The notes beneath the pieces are model-generated. The model was not told where the DNA came from and did no database searches. It saw only the letters and a program-made list of their open reading frames with translations. Below are positions 1 through 7,539 of a DNA stretch of 64,000 nt, piece by piece. Position numbers and translations under genes: made by a program. The stretch comes from Sphaerotilus natans (lineage in GTDB: Bacteria > Pseudomonadota > Gammaproteobacteria > Burkholderiales > Burkholderiaceae_C): NCBI RefSeq assembly GCF_900156335.1, contig NZ_FTMZ01000005.1, positions 180,543-244,542 of the forward strand. The letters run 5' to 3'. The first letter of the stretch is position 1; every line of letters starts with the position of its first letter.

Positions 1-356
1 GCCGACAGGATCCAGCCAGCGCTCAGCGCGGTCACCACCACGGCGGTGCCGGCGGTGACGGACACCGCCTCGGCTCCGGCTGCGCTCAGCGTCAGCACGA
101 CGCTGGCGCCGGTGGACGCCTGGGTCAGCACCCAGACCGTGCCGGCAGCGGCGACCTGCACGCTGGCCACCGTCAGCGTGGCGCCGGCCGAGAGCACCGC
201 CGCGGCTGGCGCCGCCGAGATCGCCAGCGGCACGCCCAGCGAGAGCGCGGACAGGGCGCTGGCCTCGGAGCCGCCGCGGTGGGCGTGGGCCGCCATCGGC
301 GCGACGGCGAGGGTGGCGGCGAGCAGGAGCGAGAGAACGGGGTTGTGCAGGGGCAT
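1..356 (-). CDS. Secreted protein of unknown function, 5' part only
   Basis: The reading frame begins at an ATG at 356 and runs off the left edge, so only about 118 residues are visible. The N-terminus is a Sec-type signal peptide (hydrophobic core LSLLLAATLAVAP, then AHAHRGG). The rest is rich in Ala, Val, Ser and Thr with alternating short beta-like runs (LTVASVQVAAAGTVWVLTQ). No family is recognised. It probably acts in the periplasm or cell envelope. The gene lies downstream of the YiaA/B gene in the same orientation, with a palindromic repeat and a GGGTC repeat between them. Confidence 0.55.
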   Translation of the reverse strand, partial: MPLHNPVLSLLLAATLAVAPMAAHAHRGGSEASALSALSLGVPLAISAAPAAAVLSAGATLTVASVQVAAAGTVWVLTQASTGASVVLTLSAAGAEAVSVTAGTAVVVTALSAGWILS

Positions 357-372
357 GAGGTCACCTCTTGGG

Positions 373-400
373 TGGGTGCCCGCCTTCGCGGGCATGACGA
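373..400. repeat. Dispersed palindromic repeat, copy 1
   Basis: The core GTGCCCGCCTTCGCGGGCAT is an inverted repeat (TGCCCGC/GCGGGCA) followed by GACG. Related copies lie at 11694-11722, 15348-15376, 15388-15416 and 15443-15466. It sits between two leftward genes and could fold in RNA or DNA. Elements of this look (GTCATTCCCGCG...CGCGGGAA) are common intergenic repeats in proteobacteria. Confidence 0.6.
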
Positions 401-415
401 AAGGGCGCAGTGGCT

Positions 416-445
416 CGGTCGGGTCGGGTCGGGTCGGGTCAGGTC
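416..445. repeat. Pentanucleotide tandem repeat (GGGTC)
   Basis: About six units of GGGTC, with the first and last imperfect (CGGTC, AGGTC), lie in the non-coding gap just downstream of the YiaA/B stop codon. Short tandem repeats of this kind can change length by slippage. No function is evident here. Confidence 0.7.
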
Positions 446-471
446 GATCGGCTCGGGTGGGGTTGGGGGCG

Positions 472-957
472 TCAGGCCTCGTCGCGGGCTTCGCGGCGGC
501 CTTGCAGGCGGGCCTCGAGCACATCGGCCTCATGGGCATCGCGCAGCGTCTTGGCCAGCGTGAACACCGAGGAGATCAGGTAGAGCCAGCTCACCACCAG
601 GTAGGCCTTCCAGACCGGCTGCACTTCCATGCGCCACAGACCCCAGGCCGTCAGCGCCATCGCCAGGAAGAAGCCGCCCCAGACGACCCACTTCCAGCCC
701 GGGGTGTCGCTGCGGCGCTTCTCGTTGTCGCGGATGAACTTCGACAGGCCGAAGGCCGAGGTCAGGCAGAACAGATAGCCCATGACCATGAAGGCGCGGT
801 CCAGATCCTGCCCGGGCAGCCAGGCCAGCCCGGTGGCGCACAGCATCGCCGCCAGACCGAAGGAGATCCAGACCTGGGCACGCCAGGCGCGGGTGTCGCG
901 GCGCACGACCGGCGCAGGCATCGAGACCGAGAACGGGGAAGAGGCATCGGAAGACAT
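472..957 (-). CDS. YiaA/YiaB-type inner membrane protein
   Basis: This 161-residue protein has two copies of the two-helix YiaA/B unit. The first is around residues 28-75 (AQVWISFGLAAMLCATGLAWLP, then a second helix ending LSKFIRDNEKR). The second is around 88-140 (VVWGGFFLAMALTAWGLW, then LISSVFTLAKTLRDAHEAD). The repeated helix-helix-KxxRD pattern and four membrane segments fit the family. Its biochemical role is unknown. It is divergent from the Xre-type regulator at 1105, and a 7-bp inverted repeat in the shared gap could control both. Confidence 0.75.
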   Translation of the reverse strand: MSSDASSPFSVSMPAPVVRRDTRAWRAQVWISFGLAAMLCATGLAWLPGQDLDRAFMVMGYLFCLTSAFGLSKFIRDNEKRRSDTPGWKWVVWGGFFLAMALTAWGLWRMEVQPVWKAYLVVSWLYLISSVFTLAKTLRDAHEADVLEARLQGRREARDEA

Positions 958-1062
958 GGCGTGTGACCTTTCGGCGGAGAGTTGCGAGGCACGGGACGGA
1001 TGTTCCGCGCGCGCCCTCCGCGGTGCAACAAGACGCCACGCAATATCAAATCACGCCCAGAC

Positions 1063-1083
1063 AAGTATCATCAGACGATACTT
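1063..1083. promoter_or_regulatory. Inverted repeat in divergent promoter region, probable operator
   Basis: AAGTATC and GATACTT form a perfect 7-bp inverted repeat around a 7-bp spacer. It lies 22 bp before the start of the Xre-type regulator gene and 106 bp before the divergent YiaA/B gene. The spacing between arm centres (14 bp) suits a dimeric HTH protein. Autoregulation by the adjacent regulator is inference. Confidence 0.5.
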
Positions 1084-1104
1084 TTTAGATCTCACCCTCG
1101 CTCC

Positions 1105-1869
1105 ATGAGCACCACCGCCGACCTGATCCGTGTCCTCAAGGCCGAGCTGAAGAGCGCCGGCATCACCTATGCCGCGCTGGCGGCGCAGCTCGGCCTGGCC
1201 GAGTCCAGCATCAAGCGCATGTTCGCGCAGGGCGACATGCCGCTGTCGCGCATCGACGCGATCTGCCGGGTGCTGCGCACCGACTTCGCCGAGCTCTCGC
1301 GCCGGCTCGCCGACGAGCACACCACCACCCGCATGGAGCTGACGCAGGAGCAGGAACGCGCCGTCGTGGCCGACCGGCGCCTGCTGCTGGCCGCCATCTG
1401 CTGCCTGAGCCAGTGGACCTTCGAGCAGATGCTCGCCAGCTACCGCTACGAGCCGGCCGAGCTGGTGGGGCTGCTGCTGCAGCTCGACCGCCTGGGCATC
1501 ATCGAGCTGCGCGAGCACAACCGCTACCGGCTCAAGGTCAGCAAGACCTTCCGCTGGCGCCCGCACGGGCCGGTGATGCAGTTCTTCCGCGCCGAGGTGG
1601 TGCCCGACTACTTCCGCGGCGGCTTCGACGGCGAGGGCGAGCAGCTGATGCTGGTGCACGGCGAGATCAACCGCGCGCTGGCACCGGTCTTCAACGAGCG
1701 CCTGGCGCGCATCGGCGCCGACTTCGCCCGCCAGCACCTGGCCGACCAGCGCCTGCCCGAGGACCAGAAGCAGCCCTTCACGATGGTGGTGGGCCTGCGC
1801 TCGTGGCTGTTCGGGCCCTTCCGCGATCTGCGCCGGCCGACCGCAGACGAGTCCGGGACGAACCCGTAA
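1105..1869 (+). CDS. Xre-family HTH transcriptional regulator
   Basis: This 254-residue regulator has an N-terminal Xre/Cro HTH at about residues 8-60 (LKSAGITYAALAAQLGLAESSIKRMFAQG). The rest (about 75-254) is an effector-like region with a winged-helix look around residues 110-150 (LVGLLLQLDRLGIIELREHNRYRL). The ATG at 1105 was chosen because the HTH begins directly after it. An in-frame ATG at 982 would add 41 basic, low-quality residues and span the inverted repeat. No Shine-Dalgarno sequence is visible before 1105, so the mRNA may be leaderless. Target genes are unknown; the adjacent divergent membrane protein is the obvious candidate. Confidence 0.8.
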   Translation: MSTTADLIRVLKAELKSAGITYAALAAQLGLAESSIKRMFAQGDMPLSRIDAICRVLRTDFAELSRRLADEHTTTRMELTQEQERAVVADRRLLLAAICCLSQWTFEQMLASYRYEPAELVGLLLQLDRLGIIELREHNRYRLKVSKTFRWRPHGPVMQFFRAEVVPDYFRGGFDGEGEQLMLVHGEINRALAPVFNERLARIGADFARQHLADQRLPEDQKQPFTMVVGLRSWLFGPFRDLRRPTADESGTNP

Positions 1870-1933
1870 AGGGTTTTCACTTCAGGGTTTCCACTCTGAC
1901 CGGATCGGTGCCGTCTTTCCGAAACTTGCGTCG

Positions 1934-1949
1934 CTGGAAACGGTTCCAG
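1934..1949. promoter_or_regulatory. LacI-type operator in front of the glucoside cluster
   Basis: CTGGAAACGGTTCCAG is a 16-bp palindrome with one mismatched pair and the central CG typical of LacI-family operators (pattern TGGAAnCGnTTCCA). It ends 22 bp before the ATG of the binding-protein gene. The LacI-family gene at 6373, five genes downstream, is the likely ligand-responsive repressor. Confidence 0.7.
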
Positions 1950-1971
1950 ACATAAGCAAGGAGACAAGACA

Positions 1972-3231
1972 ATGAGCGTTCCGACCCGACCGGAGCAGCG
2001 CCTGCGCATGCCCCTGCACCTTCTGGCCGCCACCCTGGCGACCTTCGCCCTGGCGGGCACCGCCCAGGCCCAGAAGGCCGAGGTGATCCACTGGTGGACC
2101 TCCGGCGGCGAGTCGGCCGCGATCAAGGAATTCGCCACTGCCTTCCAGAAGTCCGGCGGCACCTGGGTGGATGCGGCGGTAGCCGGCGGCGAGAACGCGC
2201 GCGCCGCGGCGATCAACCGCATCGCCGGCGGCAACCCGCCGACAGCGGCGCAGTTCAACACCTCCAAGCAGTACCACGACATCATCGCCGAGGGCCTGCT
2301 CAACGACATCGACGCCGTCGCCGCCAAGGAAGGCTGGGACAAGTGGATGCCTGCGCCCATCGTGCAGGCGATCAAGGTCAAGGGCCGCTACTACGCGGTG
2401 CCGGTCAACATCCACAACCCGACCTGGTTCTGGTATTCGAAGGCGGCGCTGCAAAAGGCCGGCGTGGCGGCCGAGCCGAAGTCCTCGGACGAGTTCTTCG
2501 CCGCGCTGGACAAGCTCAAGGCCGCGGGCGTGGTGCCGCTGGCCCTGGGCGGTCAGGCCTGGCAGGAGGTGACCACCTTCTACGCCTGGATGCTGCACGC
2601 CGGCGGGCCGGAGCTGTACCTGAAGTTCTACCGGGACCGCGACGCCGCCACGGTGGCCTCGCCGGCCTTCCGCAAGGTGCTGACGGACTTCAAGCGACTC
2701 AAGAGCTATGTGGATCCGGGCTCGCCCGGGCGCAACTGGAACGACGCCACCGCGATGGTGATCACCGGCAAGGCGGGCTTCCAGATCATGGGCGACTGGG
2801 CCAAGGGCGAATTCGTCGCCGCCAAGCAGACCGCCGGCAAGGAGTTCGGCTGCTTCGCCGGCTTCAGCCCCAAGTCGCCCTACATGATCGCCGGGGACGT
2901 CTTCGTCTTCCCGAAGACCGGCAACGCCGATGCCATCAAGGCCCAGCAGGCGCTGGCCACCGTGATGACCTCGCCGGCGGCGCAGGTGGCGTTCAACAAC
3001 CGCAAGGGATCGATCCCGGTGCGCACAGATGTCGACGTCAAGGCGATGGACCTGTGCGCCCAGGCCGGCATCGCCGCGCTGCAGGACAAGAGCCGCCACA
3101 TCGCCAACCCCGACATGCTGATGGCCCCGGACCAGATCGGCGCGGTGCAAGACGCGGTGACCAAGTTCTGGAACACCAACCAGTCGGTCGACGACGCGGT
3201 CAAGGCCCTGCAGGCCGCGATCAAGGGCTGA
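1972..3231 (+). CDS. ABC importer sugar-binding protein (glucose/mannose type)
   Basis: This 419-residue family 1 extracellular solute-binding protein has a signal peptide cleaved near residue 33 (AGTAQA/QKAEV). The mature start VIHWWTSGGESAAIKEF and the segments GGNPPTAAQFN, YYAVPVNIHNPTWFWY and GKAGFQIMGDWAKGEF resemble glucose-binding proteins of the GtsA type. GGAG lies 9 nt before the ATG. It is the first gene after the LacI-type operator and is followed by two permease genes and an ATPase gene. Glucose, mannose or a glucoside is the probable ligand; the exact ligand cannot be read from the sequence. Confidence 0.88.
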   Translation: MSVPTRPEQRLRMPLHLLAATLATFALAGTAQAQKAEVIHWWTSGGESAAIKEFATAFQKSGGTWVDAAVAGGENARAAAINRIAGGNPPTAAQFNTSKQYHDIIAEGLLNDIDAVAAKEGWDKWMPAPIVQAIKVKGRYYAVPVNIHNPTWFWYSKAALQKAGVAAEPKSSDEFFAALDKLKAAGVVPLALGGQAWQEVTTFYAWMLHAGGPELYLKFYRDRDAATVASPAFRKVLTDFKRLKSYVDPGSPGRNWNDATAMVITGKAGFQIMGDWAKGEFVAAKQTAGKEFGCFAGFSPKSPYMIAGDVFVFPKTGNADAIKAQQALATVMTSPAAQVAFNNRKGSIPVRTDVDVKAMDLCAQAGIAALQDKSRHIANPDMLMAPDQIGAVQDAVTKFWNTNQSVDDAVKALQAAIKG

Positions 3232-3255
3232 CGCCCCCCCGGCACGGAGCTCGCG

Positions 3256-4188
3256 ATGGCTGCCCTCCCCCTCGACCGTGCGCCTGACGCACGCCCTGGC
3301 CGACGCGGCCGGCGCACCGCCTGGGCGGCGCAGGCGGCGCTGCTGCCGATGGCGCTGACGGTGCTGCTGGTCTACCTCGGCACGGTGCTGTGGTCGATCC
3401 GCATCTCGACCACCTCGTCGAAGATCTTCCCCAAGTCCGACTTCGTCGGCCTGGAGCAGTACGTGCGGCTGTTCGAGACCGAGCGCTGGCTGGTCTCGCT
3501 GCACAACCTGGCGATCTTCGGCGTGCTGTTCGTGGCCGCCTGCCTGGTGCTGGGCTTCCTGCTGGCGGTCTTCATCGACCAGAAGGTCAAGGGCGAGGAC
3601 CTGCTGCGCACCGTCTTCCTCTACCCCTACGCGATGTCCTTCGTCGCCACCGGACTGATCTGGCAGTGGATGCTCAACCCGGAGCTGGGCATCCAGGCGA
3701 CGCTGCGCGCCTGGGGCTGGAGCGAGGCGAGCTTCGACTGGATCGTGCGCCAGGACCGGGTCATCTACACCGTGGTGATCGCCGCGGCGTGGCAGGCCTC
3801 GGGGCTGGTGATGGCGATCCTGCTGGCGGGCCTGCGCGGGGTGGACCCCGAGCAGTGGAGCGCCGCGCGCCTGGAGGGCATCCCGCGCTGGCGCTACTAC
3901 CTGCACATCGTGCTGCCGCAGCTCGCGCCGGCCTTCGGCACCTGCTTCGTGCTGCTGGCCGTCGGCGTGGTCAAGGTCTTCGACGCGGTGGTGTCGATGA
4001 CCGGCGGCGGCCCCGGCACCGCCAGCGAGGTGCCGGCGAAATTCATCATGGACAACCTCTTCACCCGGGCCAACGTCGGCCTGGCCTCGGCGGCCTCGAC
4101 GGTGATGCTGCTGACGGTGCTGGCGCTGCTGGCCCCGTGGATGTACTGGCGCCACCAGACGTCGCGCCGCAACGCCGGAGGACACTGA
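3256..4188 (+). CDS. ABC sugar importer permease 1 (MalF type)
   Basis: This 310-residue inner membrane permease has about six membrane segments and the cytoplasmic EAA loop near residues 200-220 (EQWSAARLEGIPRWRYYLHIVLPQLAP), which docks on the ATPase. It is 24 bp downstream of the binding-protein gene and 2 bp upstream of the second permease gene, so the three are cotranscribed. It is most similar in pattern to GtsB-type glucose permeases. Confidence 0.88.
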   Translation: MAALPLDRAPDARPGRRGRRTAWAAQAALLPMALTVLLVYLGTVLWSIRISTTSSKIFPKSDFVGLEQYVRLFETERWLVSLHNLAIFGVLFVAACLVLGFLLAVFIDQKVKGEDLLRTVFLYPYAMSFVATGLIWQWMLNPELGIQATLRAWGWSEASFDWIVRQDRVIYTVVIAAAWQASGLVMAILLAGLRGVDPEQWSAARLEGIPRWRYYLHIVLPQLAPAFGTCFVLLAVGVVKVFDAVVSMTGGGPGTASEVPAKFIMDNLFTRANVGLASAASTVMLLTVLALLAPWMYWRHQTSRRNAGGH

Positions 4189-4190
4189 AC

Positions 4191-5132
4191 ATGGCCGCCA
4201 CCCTGTCGACCCGCGACACCCCGCCGGCGCCGGTGCGCAGCGCACCGGCCGCCCCGGGCCGCCGCCGCGCCCGGCCGGCCGCGCGCCTGTCGCCCGGACG
4301 CCTCGGCGTCTACGCCTTCTTGCTCACCACCGCGGTCTTCTTCCTGCTGCCGCTCTACGTGATGCTGGTGACCTCGTTCAAGCCGATGGAGGAGATCCGC
4401 CTGGGCCAGATCTTCGCGCTGCCCGCGGCGCCGACGCTCGACGCCTGGGCCAAGGCCTGGTCGAGCGCCTGCACCGGGCTGGAGTGCGGCGGCATCCGCG
4501 GCGGCTTCTGGAACTCGGTCGTCATCGTCGTGCCCAGCGTCGCGCTCTCGATCCTGTTCGGCGCGATCAACGGCTACGCGCTGACCTTCTGGCGGGTGCG
4601 CTGGGCGCCGCCCCTGTTCGGCATCCTGCTGCTGGGCACCTTCATCCCCTACCAGGTGATGATGTATCCGCTGGTGCGCGCCTTCGCGGCGGTCGGTCTG
4701 TTCGGCTCGCTGCCGGGCATCGTGCTGATCCACATCGGCTTCGGCATGCCGGTGATGACGCTGCTGTTCCGAAACTACTACGCGGGCCTGCCGGCCGAGC
4801 TGTTCAAGGCCGCACGCATCGACGGCGGGGGCTTCTGGCGCATCTTCTTCCAGCTGATGCTGCCGATGTCGGTGCCCATCACCATCGTCGCCGTGATCAT
4901 GCAGGTGACCGGCATCTGGAACGACTTCATCCTGGGCCTGGTGTTCGCCGGGCGCGAGCACCTGCCGATGACGGTCCAGCTCAACAACATCATCAACACC
5001 TCCTTCGGCGAGCGCGAATACAACGTCAACATGGCCGCGACCCTGCTGACCTCGCTGGTGCCGCTGGCCATCTACCTGGTCTCGGGCCGCTGGTTCGTTC
5101 GCGGCATCGCCGCCGGCGCGGTCAAGGGCTGA
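4191..5132 (+). CDS. ABC sugar importer permease 2 (MalG type)
   Basis: This 313-residue permease has a basic N-terminal tail (residues 1-38) that precedes the first membrane segment (LGVYAFLLTTAVFFLLPLYV). The EAA loop is at about 200-225 (AELFKAARIDGGGFWRIFFQLMLP). The C-terminus GRWFVRGIAAGAVKG is typical of MalG/UgpE-type partners. The ATG at 4191 follows the stop of the first permease gene by 2 bp. It forms the channel with the preceding protein. Confidence 0.88.
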   Translation: MAATLSTRDTPPAPVRSAPAAPGRRRARPAARLSPGRLGVYAFLLTTAVFFLLPLYVMLVTSFKPMEEIRLGQIFALPAAPTLDAWAKAWSSACTGLECGGIRGGFWNSVVIVVPSVALSILFGAINGYALTFWRVRWAPPLFGILLLGTFIPYQVMMYPLVRAFAAVGLFGSLPGIVLIHIGFGMPVMTLLFRNYYAGLPAELFKAARIDGGGFWRIFFQLMLPMSVPITIVAVIMQVTGIWNDFILGLVFAGREHLPMTVQLNNIINTSFGEREYNVNMAATLLTSLVPLAIYLVSGRWFVRGIAAGAVKG

Positions 5133-5151
5133 ACGCAACGGAAGACGCCAC

Positions 5152-6291
5152 ATGAGCCTGTCCACTGCCTCCTCCTCCCGCGCCGACGTGCGCATCCGCG
5201 ACCTCGACATCGTGCTGGGCGGCACGCCCATCCTCAGCGGCATGAACCTGGACATCGAGCCGGGCGAGTTCATCGTGCTGCTCGGGCCCTCGGGCTGCGG
5301 CAAGTCCACGCTGCTGCACTCGATCGCCGGCCTGATCGAGGCGCATGACGGGCGCATCGACATCGGCGGGCGCGACGTGACCTGGGCCGACCCGAAGGAC
5401 CGCGGCATCGGCATGGTGTTCCAGAGCTACGCGCTCTACCCGACGATGACGGTCGAGAAGAACATGTCCTTCGGCCTGCGCATCGCCGGCACCGACCGGG
5501 CCGAGATCGACCGCCGGGTGCAGCAGGCCGCGCGCATGCTCCAGCTGGGCGAGCTGCTGCAGCGCAAGCCCTCGCAGCTCTCGGGCGGACAGCGCCAGCG
5601 GGTGGCCATCGGCCGCGCGCTGGTGCGCGACGCCGGCGTCTACCTGTTCGACGAGCCACTGTCCAACCTCGACGCCAAGCTGCGCGGCGAGTTGCGCCGT
5701 GAGCTCAAGAGCCTGCACCAGACGCTGGGCGCGACGATGATCTACGTCACTCACGACCAGGTCGAGGCGATGACGCTGGCCACCCGCGTGGTGGTGATGC
5801 GCAAGGGCCTGATCCAGCAGATCGGCACGCCGGCGGAGGTCTACCAGCGCCCGGCCAATCTGTTCGTCGCCGGCTTCCTGGGCTCGCCAGGCATGAACTT
5901 CGTGCGCGGAGGCCTCGCGCTGCGCGAGGGCCGGCCGGTCTTCACCGGCGCGGGCCTGCAGATCGACCTGGGCCACCAGGACTTCGCCGAGGCGCCGGCC
6001 GACGGCCGCGAGGTGGTGCTGGGCGTGCGCCCGGAGCACCTGCTGCTGCACCGCCCGGACGGCGCGCTGCCCGGCCCCGGCCTGCTGCCGGCCGGTCGCG
6101 CGCGGGTCACGATGGTCGAGCCGCTGGGCGCGCAGACCACCGTCTGGCTGGAGACGCTGGCGCCGCAGCCCGCACGCATCGGCGTGCAGGTCGCCGCCGA
6201 CAGCGAGCCGGAGGTCGGCACCGAACTGGCGCTGCTGGCCGAGGCCAGCCGGCTGTCGGTGTTCGATGCCGCCAGCGAGCTGCGCCTCTGA
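5152..6291 (+). CDS. ABC sugar importer ATPase (MalK/UgpC type)
   Basis: This 379-residue ATPase powers the importer encoded just upstream. Walker A is GPSGCGKST at 45-53, the Q-loop is at Q91, the signature LSGGQRQ is at 143-149, Walker B ends at D167-E168, and the switch histidine is H201. The C-terminal part (about 240-379) is the TOBE/OB regulatory region of CUT1-type ATPases (GVRPEHLLLH). A second MalK-like ATPase, aglK, is at 49046, so each importer in the window has its own ATPase. Confidence 0.92.
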   Translation: MSLSTASSSRADVRIRDLDIVLGGTPILSGMNLDIEPGEFIVLLGPSGCGKSTLLHSIAGLIEAHDGRIDIGGRDVTWADPKDRGIGMVFQSYALYPTMTVEKNMSFGLRIAGTDRAEIDRRVQQAARMLQLGELLQRKPSQLSGGQRQRVAIGRALVRDAGVYLFDEPLSNLDAKLRGELRRELKSLHQTLGATMIYVTHDQVEAMTLATRVVVMRKGLIQQIGTPAEVYQRPANLFVAGFLGSPGMNFVRGGLALREGRPVFTGAGLQIDLGHQDFAEAPADGREVVLGVRPEHLLLHRPDGALPGPGLLPAGRARVTMVEPLGAQTTVWLETLAPQPARIGVQVAADSEPEVGTELALLAEASRLSVFDAASELRL

Positions 6292-6372
6292 TACCGGCCC
6301 CGGTTGTCAGCCCCGAGCCACCCCCACCCGCGAGAATCCGGCCCTTCCAGCGAACAACGACGGAACAGCAGA

Positions 6373-7539
6373 ATGGCCAGCACGATCAAGGATGTCGCCC
6401 GCCTCGCGGGTGTAGGCGTGGGCACCGCCTCGCGGGTGATCTCGGGCAAGGGCCCGGTCGCCCCGGAGACGGCCGCGCGGGTGCAGCAAGCCATCGAGAC
6501 GCTGGGCTTCCGGCCCTCGAGCATCGCGCGGGCGCTCTCGCGCAAGAGCCTGGACATGCTCGGCGTCTACGTGCCGCAGTACCAGGGCCTGTTCTACGGC
6601 CCGGTGCTCGAAAACATCGACCGCGAACTGCGCGATGTCGAGCGCCACATGGTCGCGGCCAATGGCTGCGACTGCGGCGACGCGCGCGACCAGGCGCTCG
6701 ACGGCATCGACTTCCTGCGCCAGCGCGAGTGCGACGGCCTGCTGCTGATGAGCCACGAGCTCCACGACGACGACATCCTCCAGCTGCACGCGCAGATGCC
6801 ACAGCTGGCGGTGCTCAACCGCATCGTGCCGGGGCTGGCACCGATCTGCTTCTCCAGCGACCACGAGTTCGGCGGCCGGCTGGCGGCGCAATGCCTGCTC
6901 CAGGCCGGGCACCGCCACATCGCCATCCTCAGCGGCCCGAACCATGCGCCCGACAACGAGGCGCGCCTGCGCGGCTTTCTCGATACCCTCGGCGAGGCGG
7001 GCGTGACGGTGCCGCCCGAATGGATCGTCACCGGCGACTTCACCACCTCAACCGGCCGGCGTGCGGCCGAGACGCTGCTGGCGCGCTTCGGCACGCATCT
7101 GCCCTTCTCGGCGCTGTTCTGCGCCAACGACCCGATGGCGATCGCCGCGATCGGCGTGTTCTTGATGGCCGGCGTGCGCGTGCCCGAGGACCTGTCGGTC
7201 GTCGGCTACGACGACTGCGACTTCGCCGCCCATGCCTGGCCGCCTCTGACGACGGTGCGCATCGACATCGGCGCGGTGGCGGCGCAGGCCACGCGCGATC
7301 TGCTCAACCGCTGCTACGGCCTGGATCTGGCCGTGGCGCATGACTTCCAGCCGACGCTGGTACGGCGGGCCTCGGTGTGCCCGCCCACCCGCACGGTCCC
7401 GCCCTCCGCCGGAGGGCCACCGAACATCCCGGACCTCACGGAGACCCCAGCCCCATGGCCACGAAGCGACGCCCTGCCCGCGGCGATGCCCTCCCCATCG
7501 GCATCGTCGGCTGCGGCAACATCTTTCCCGCCTACCTGA
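6373..7539 (+). CDS. LacI-family transcriptional repressor
   Basis: The HTH and hinge are at residues 1-58 (STIKDVARLAGVGVGTASRV, then RPSSIARALSR), followed by a periplasmic-binding-protein-like sensor domain (about 60-338). The ATG at 6373 was chosen because the HTH begins there; an earlier in-frame ATG at 6304 adds 23 non-family residues. The family normally ends near LVRRAS, but this frame continues about 45 Pro/Ser/Ala-rich residues and overlaps the next gene by 85 bp. It is the likely reader of the operator at 1934-1949, with a sugar or a pathway intermediate as inducer. Confidence 0.9.
   Translation: MASTIKDVARLAGVGVGTASRVISGKGPVAPETAARVQQAIETLGFRPSSIARALSRKSLDMLGVYVPQYQGLFYGPVLENIDRELRDVERHMVAANGCDCGDARDQALDGIDFLRQRECDGLLLMSHELHDDDILQLHAQMPQLAVLNRIVPGLAPICFSSDHEFGGRLAAQCLLQAGHRHIAILSGPNHAPDNEARLRGFLDTLGEAGVTVPPEWIVTGDFTTSTGRRAAETLLARFGTHLPFSALFCANDPMAIAAIGVFLMAGVRVPEDLSVVGYDDCDFAAHAWPPLTTVRIDIGAVAAQATRDLLNRCYGLDLAVAHDFQPTLVRRASVCPPTRTVPPSAGGPPNIPDLTETPAPWPRSDALPAAMPSPSASSAAATSFPPT

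Noticed and set aside
982..1104. Longer start for the Xre-type regulator at ATG 982
   Set aside because: The extra 41 residues are basic and unlike the family and would place the inverted repeat inside the gene; the HTH begins right after ATG 1105.
1882..4245. Very long frames antisense to the ABC importer, cellulose and agl genes
   Set aside because: They are shadows of GC-rich coding strands, with His/Gln/Arg/Ala-rich proteins and no domains, while the other strand carries complete recognised genes.
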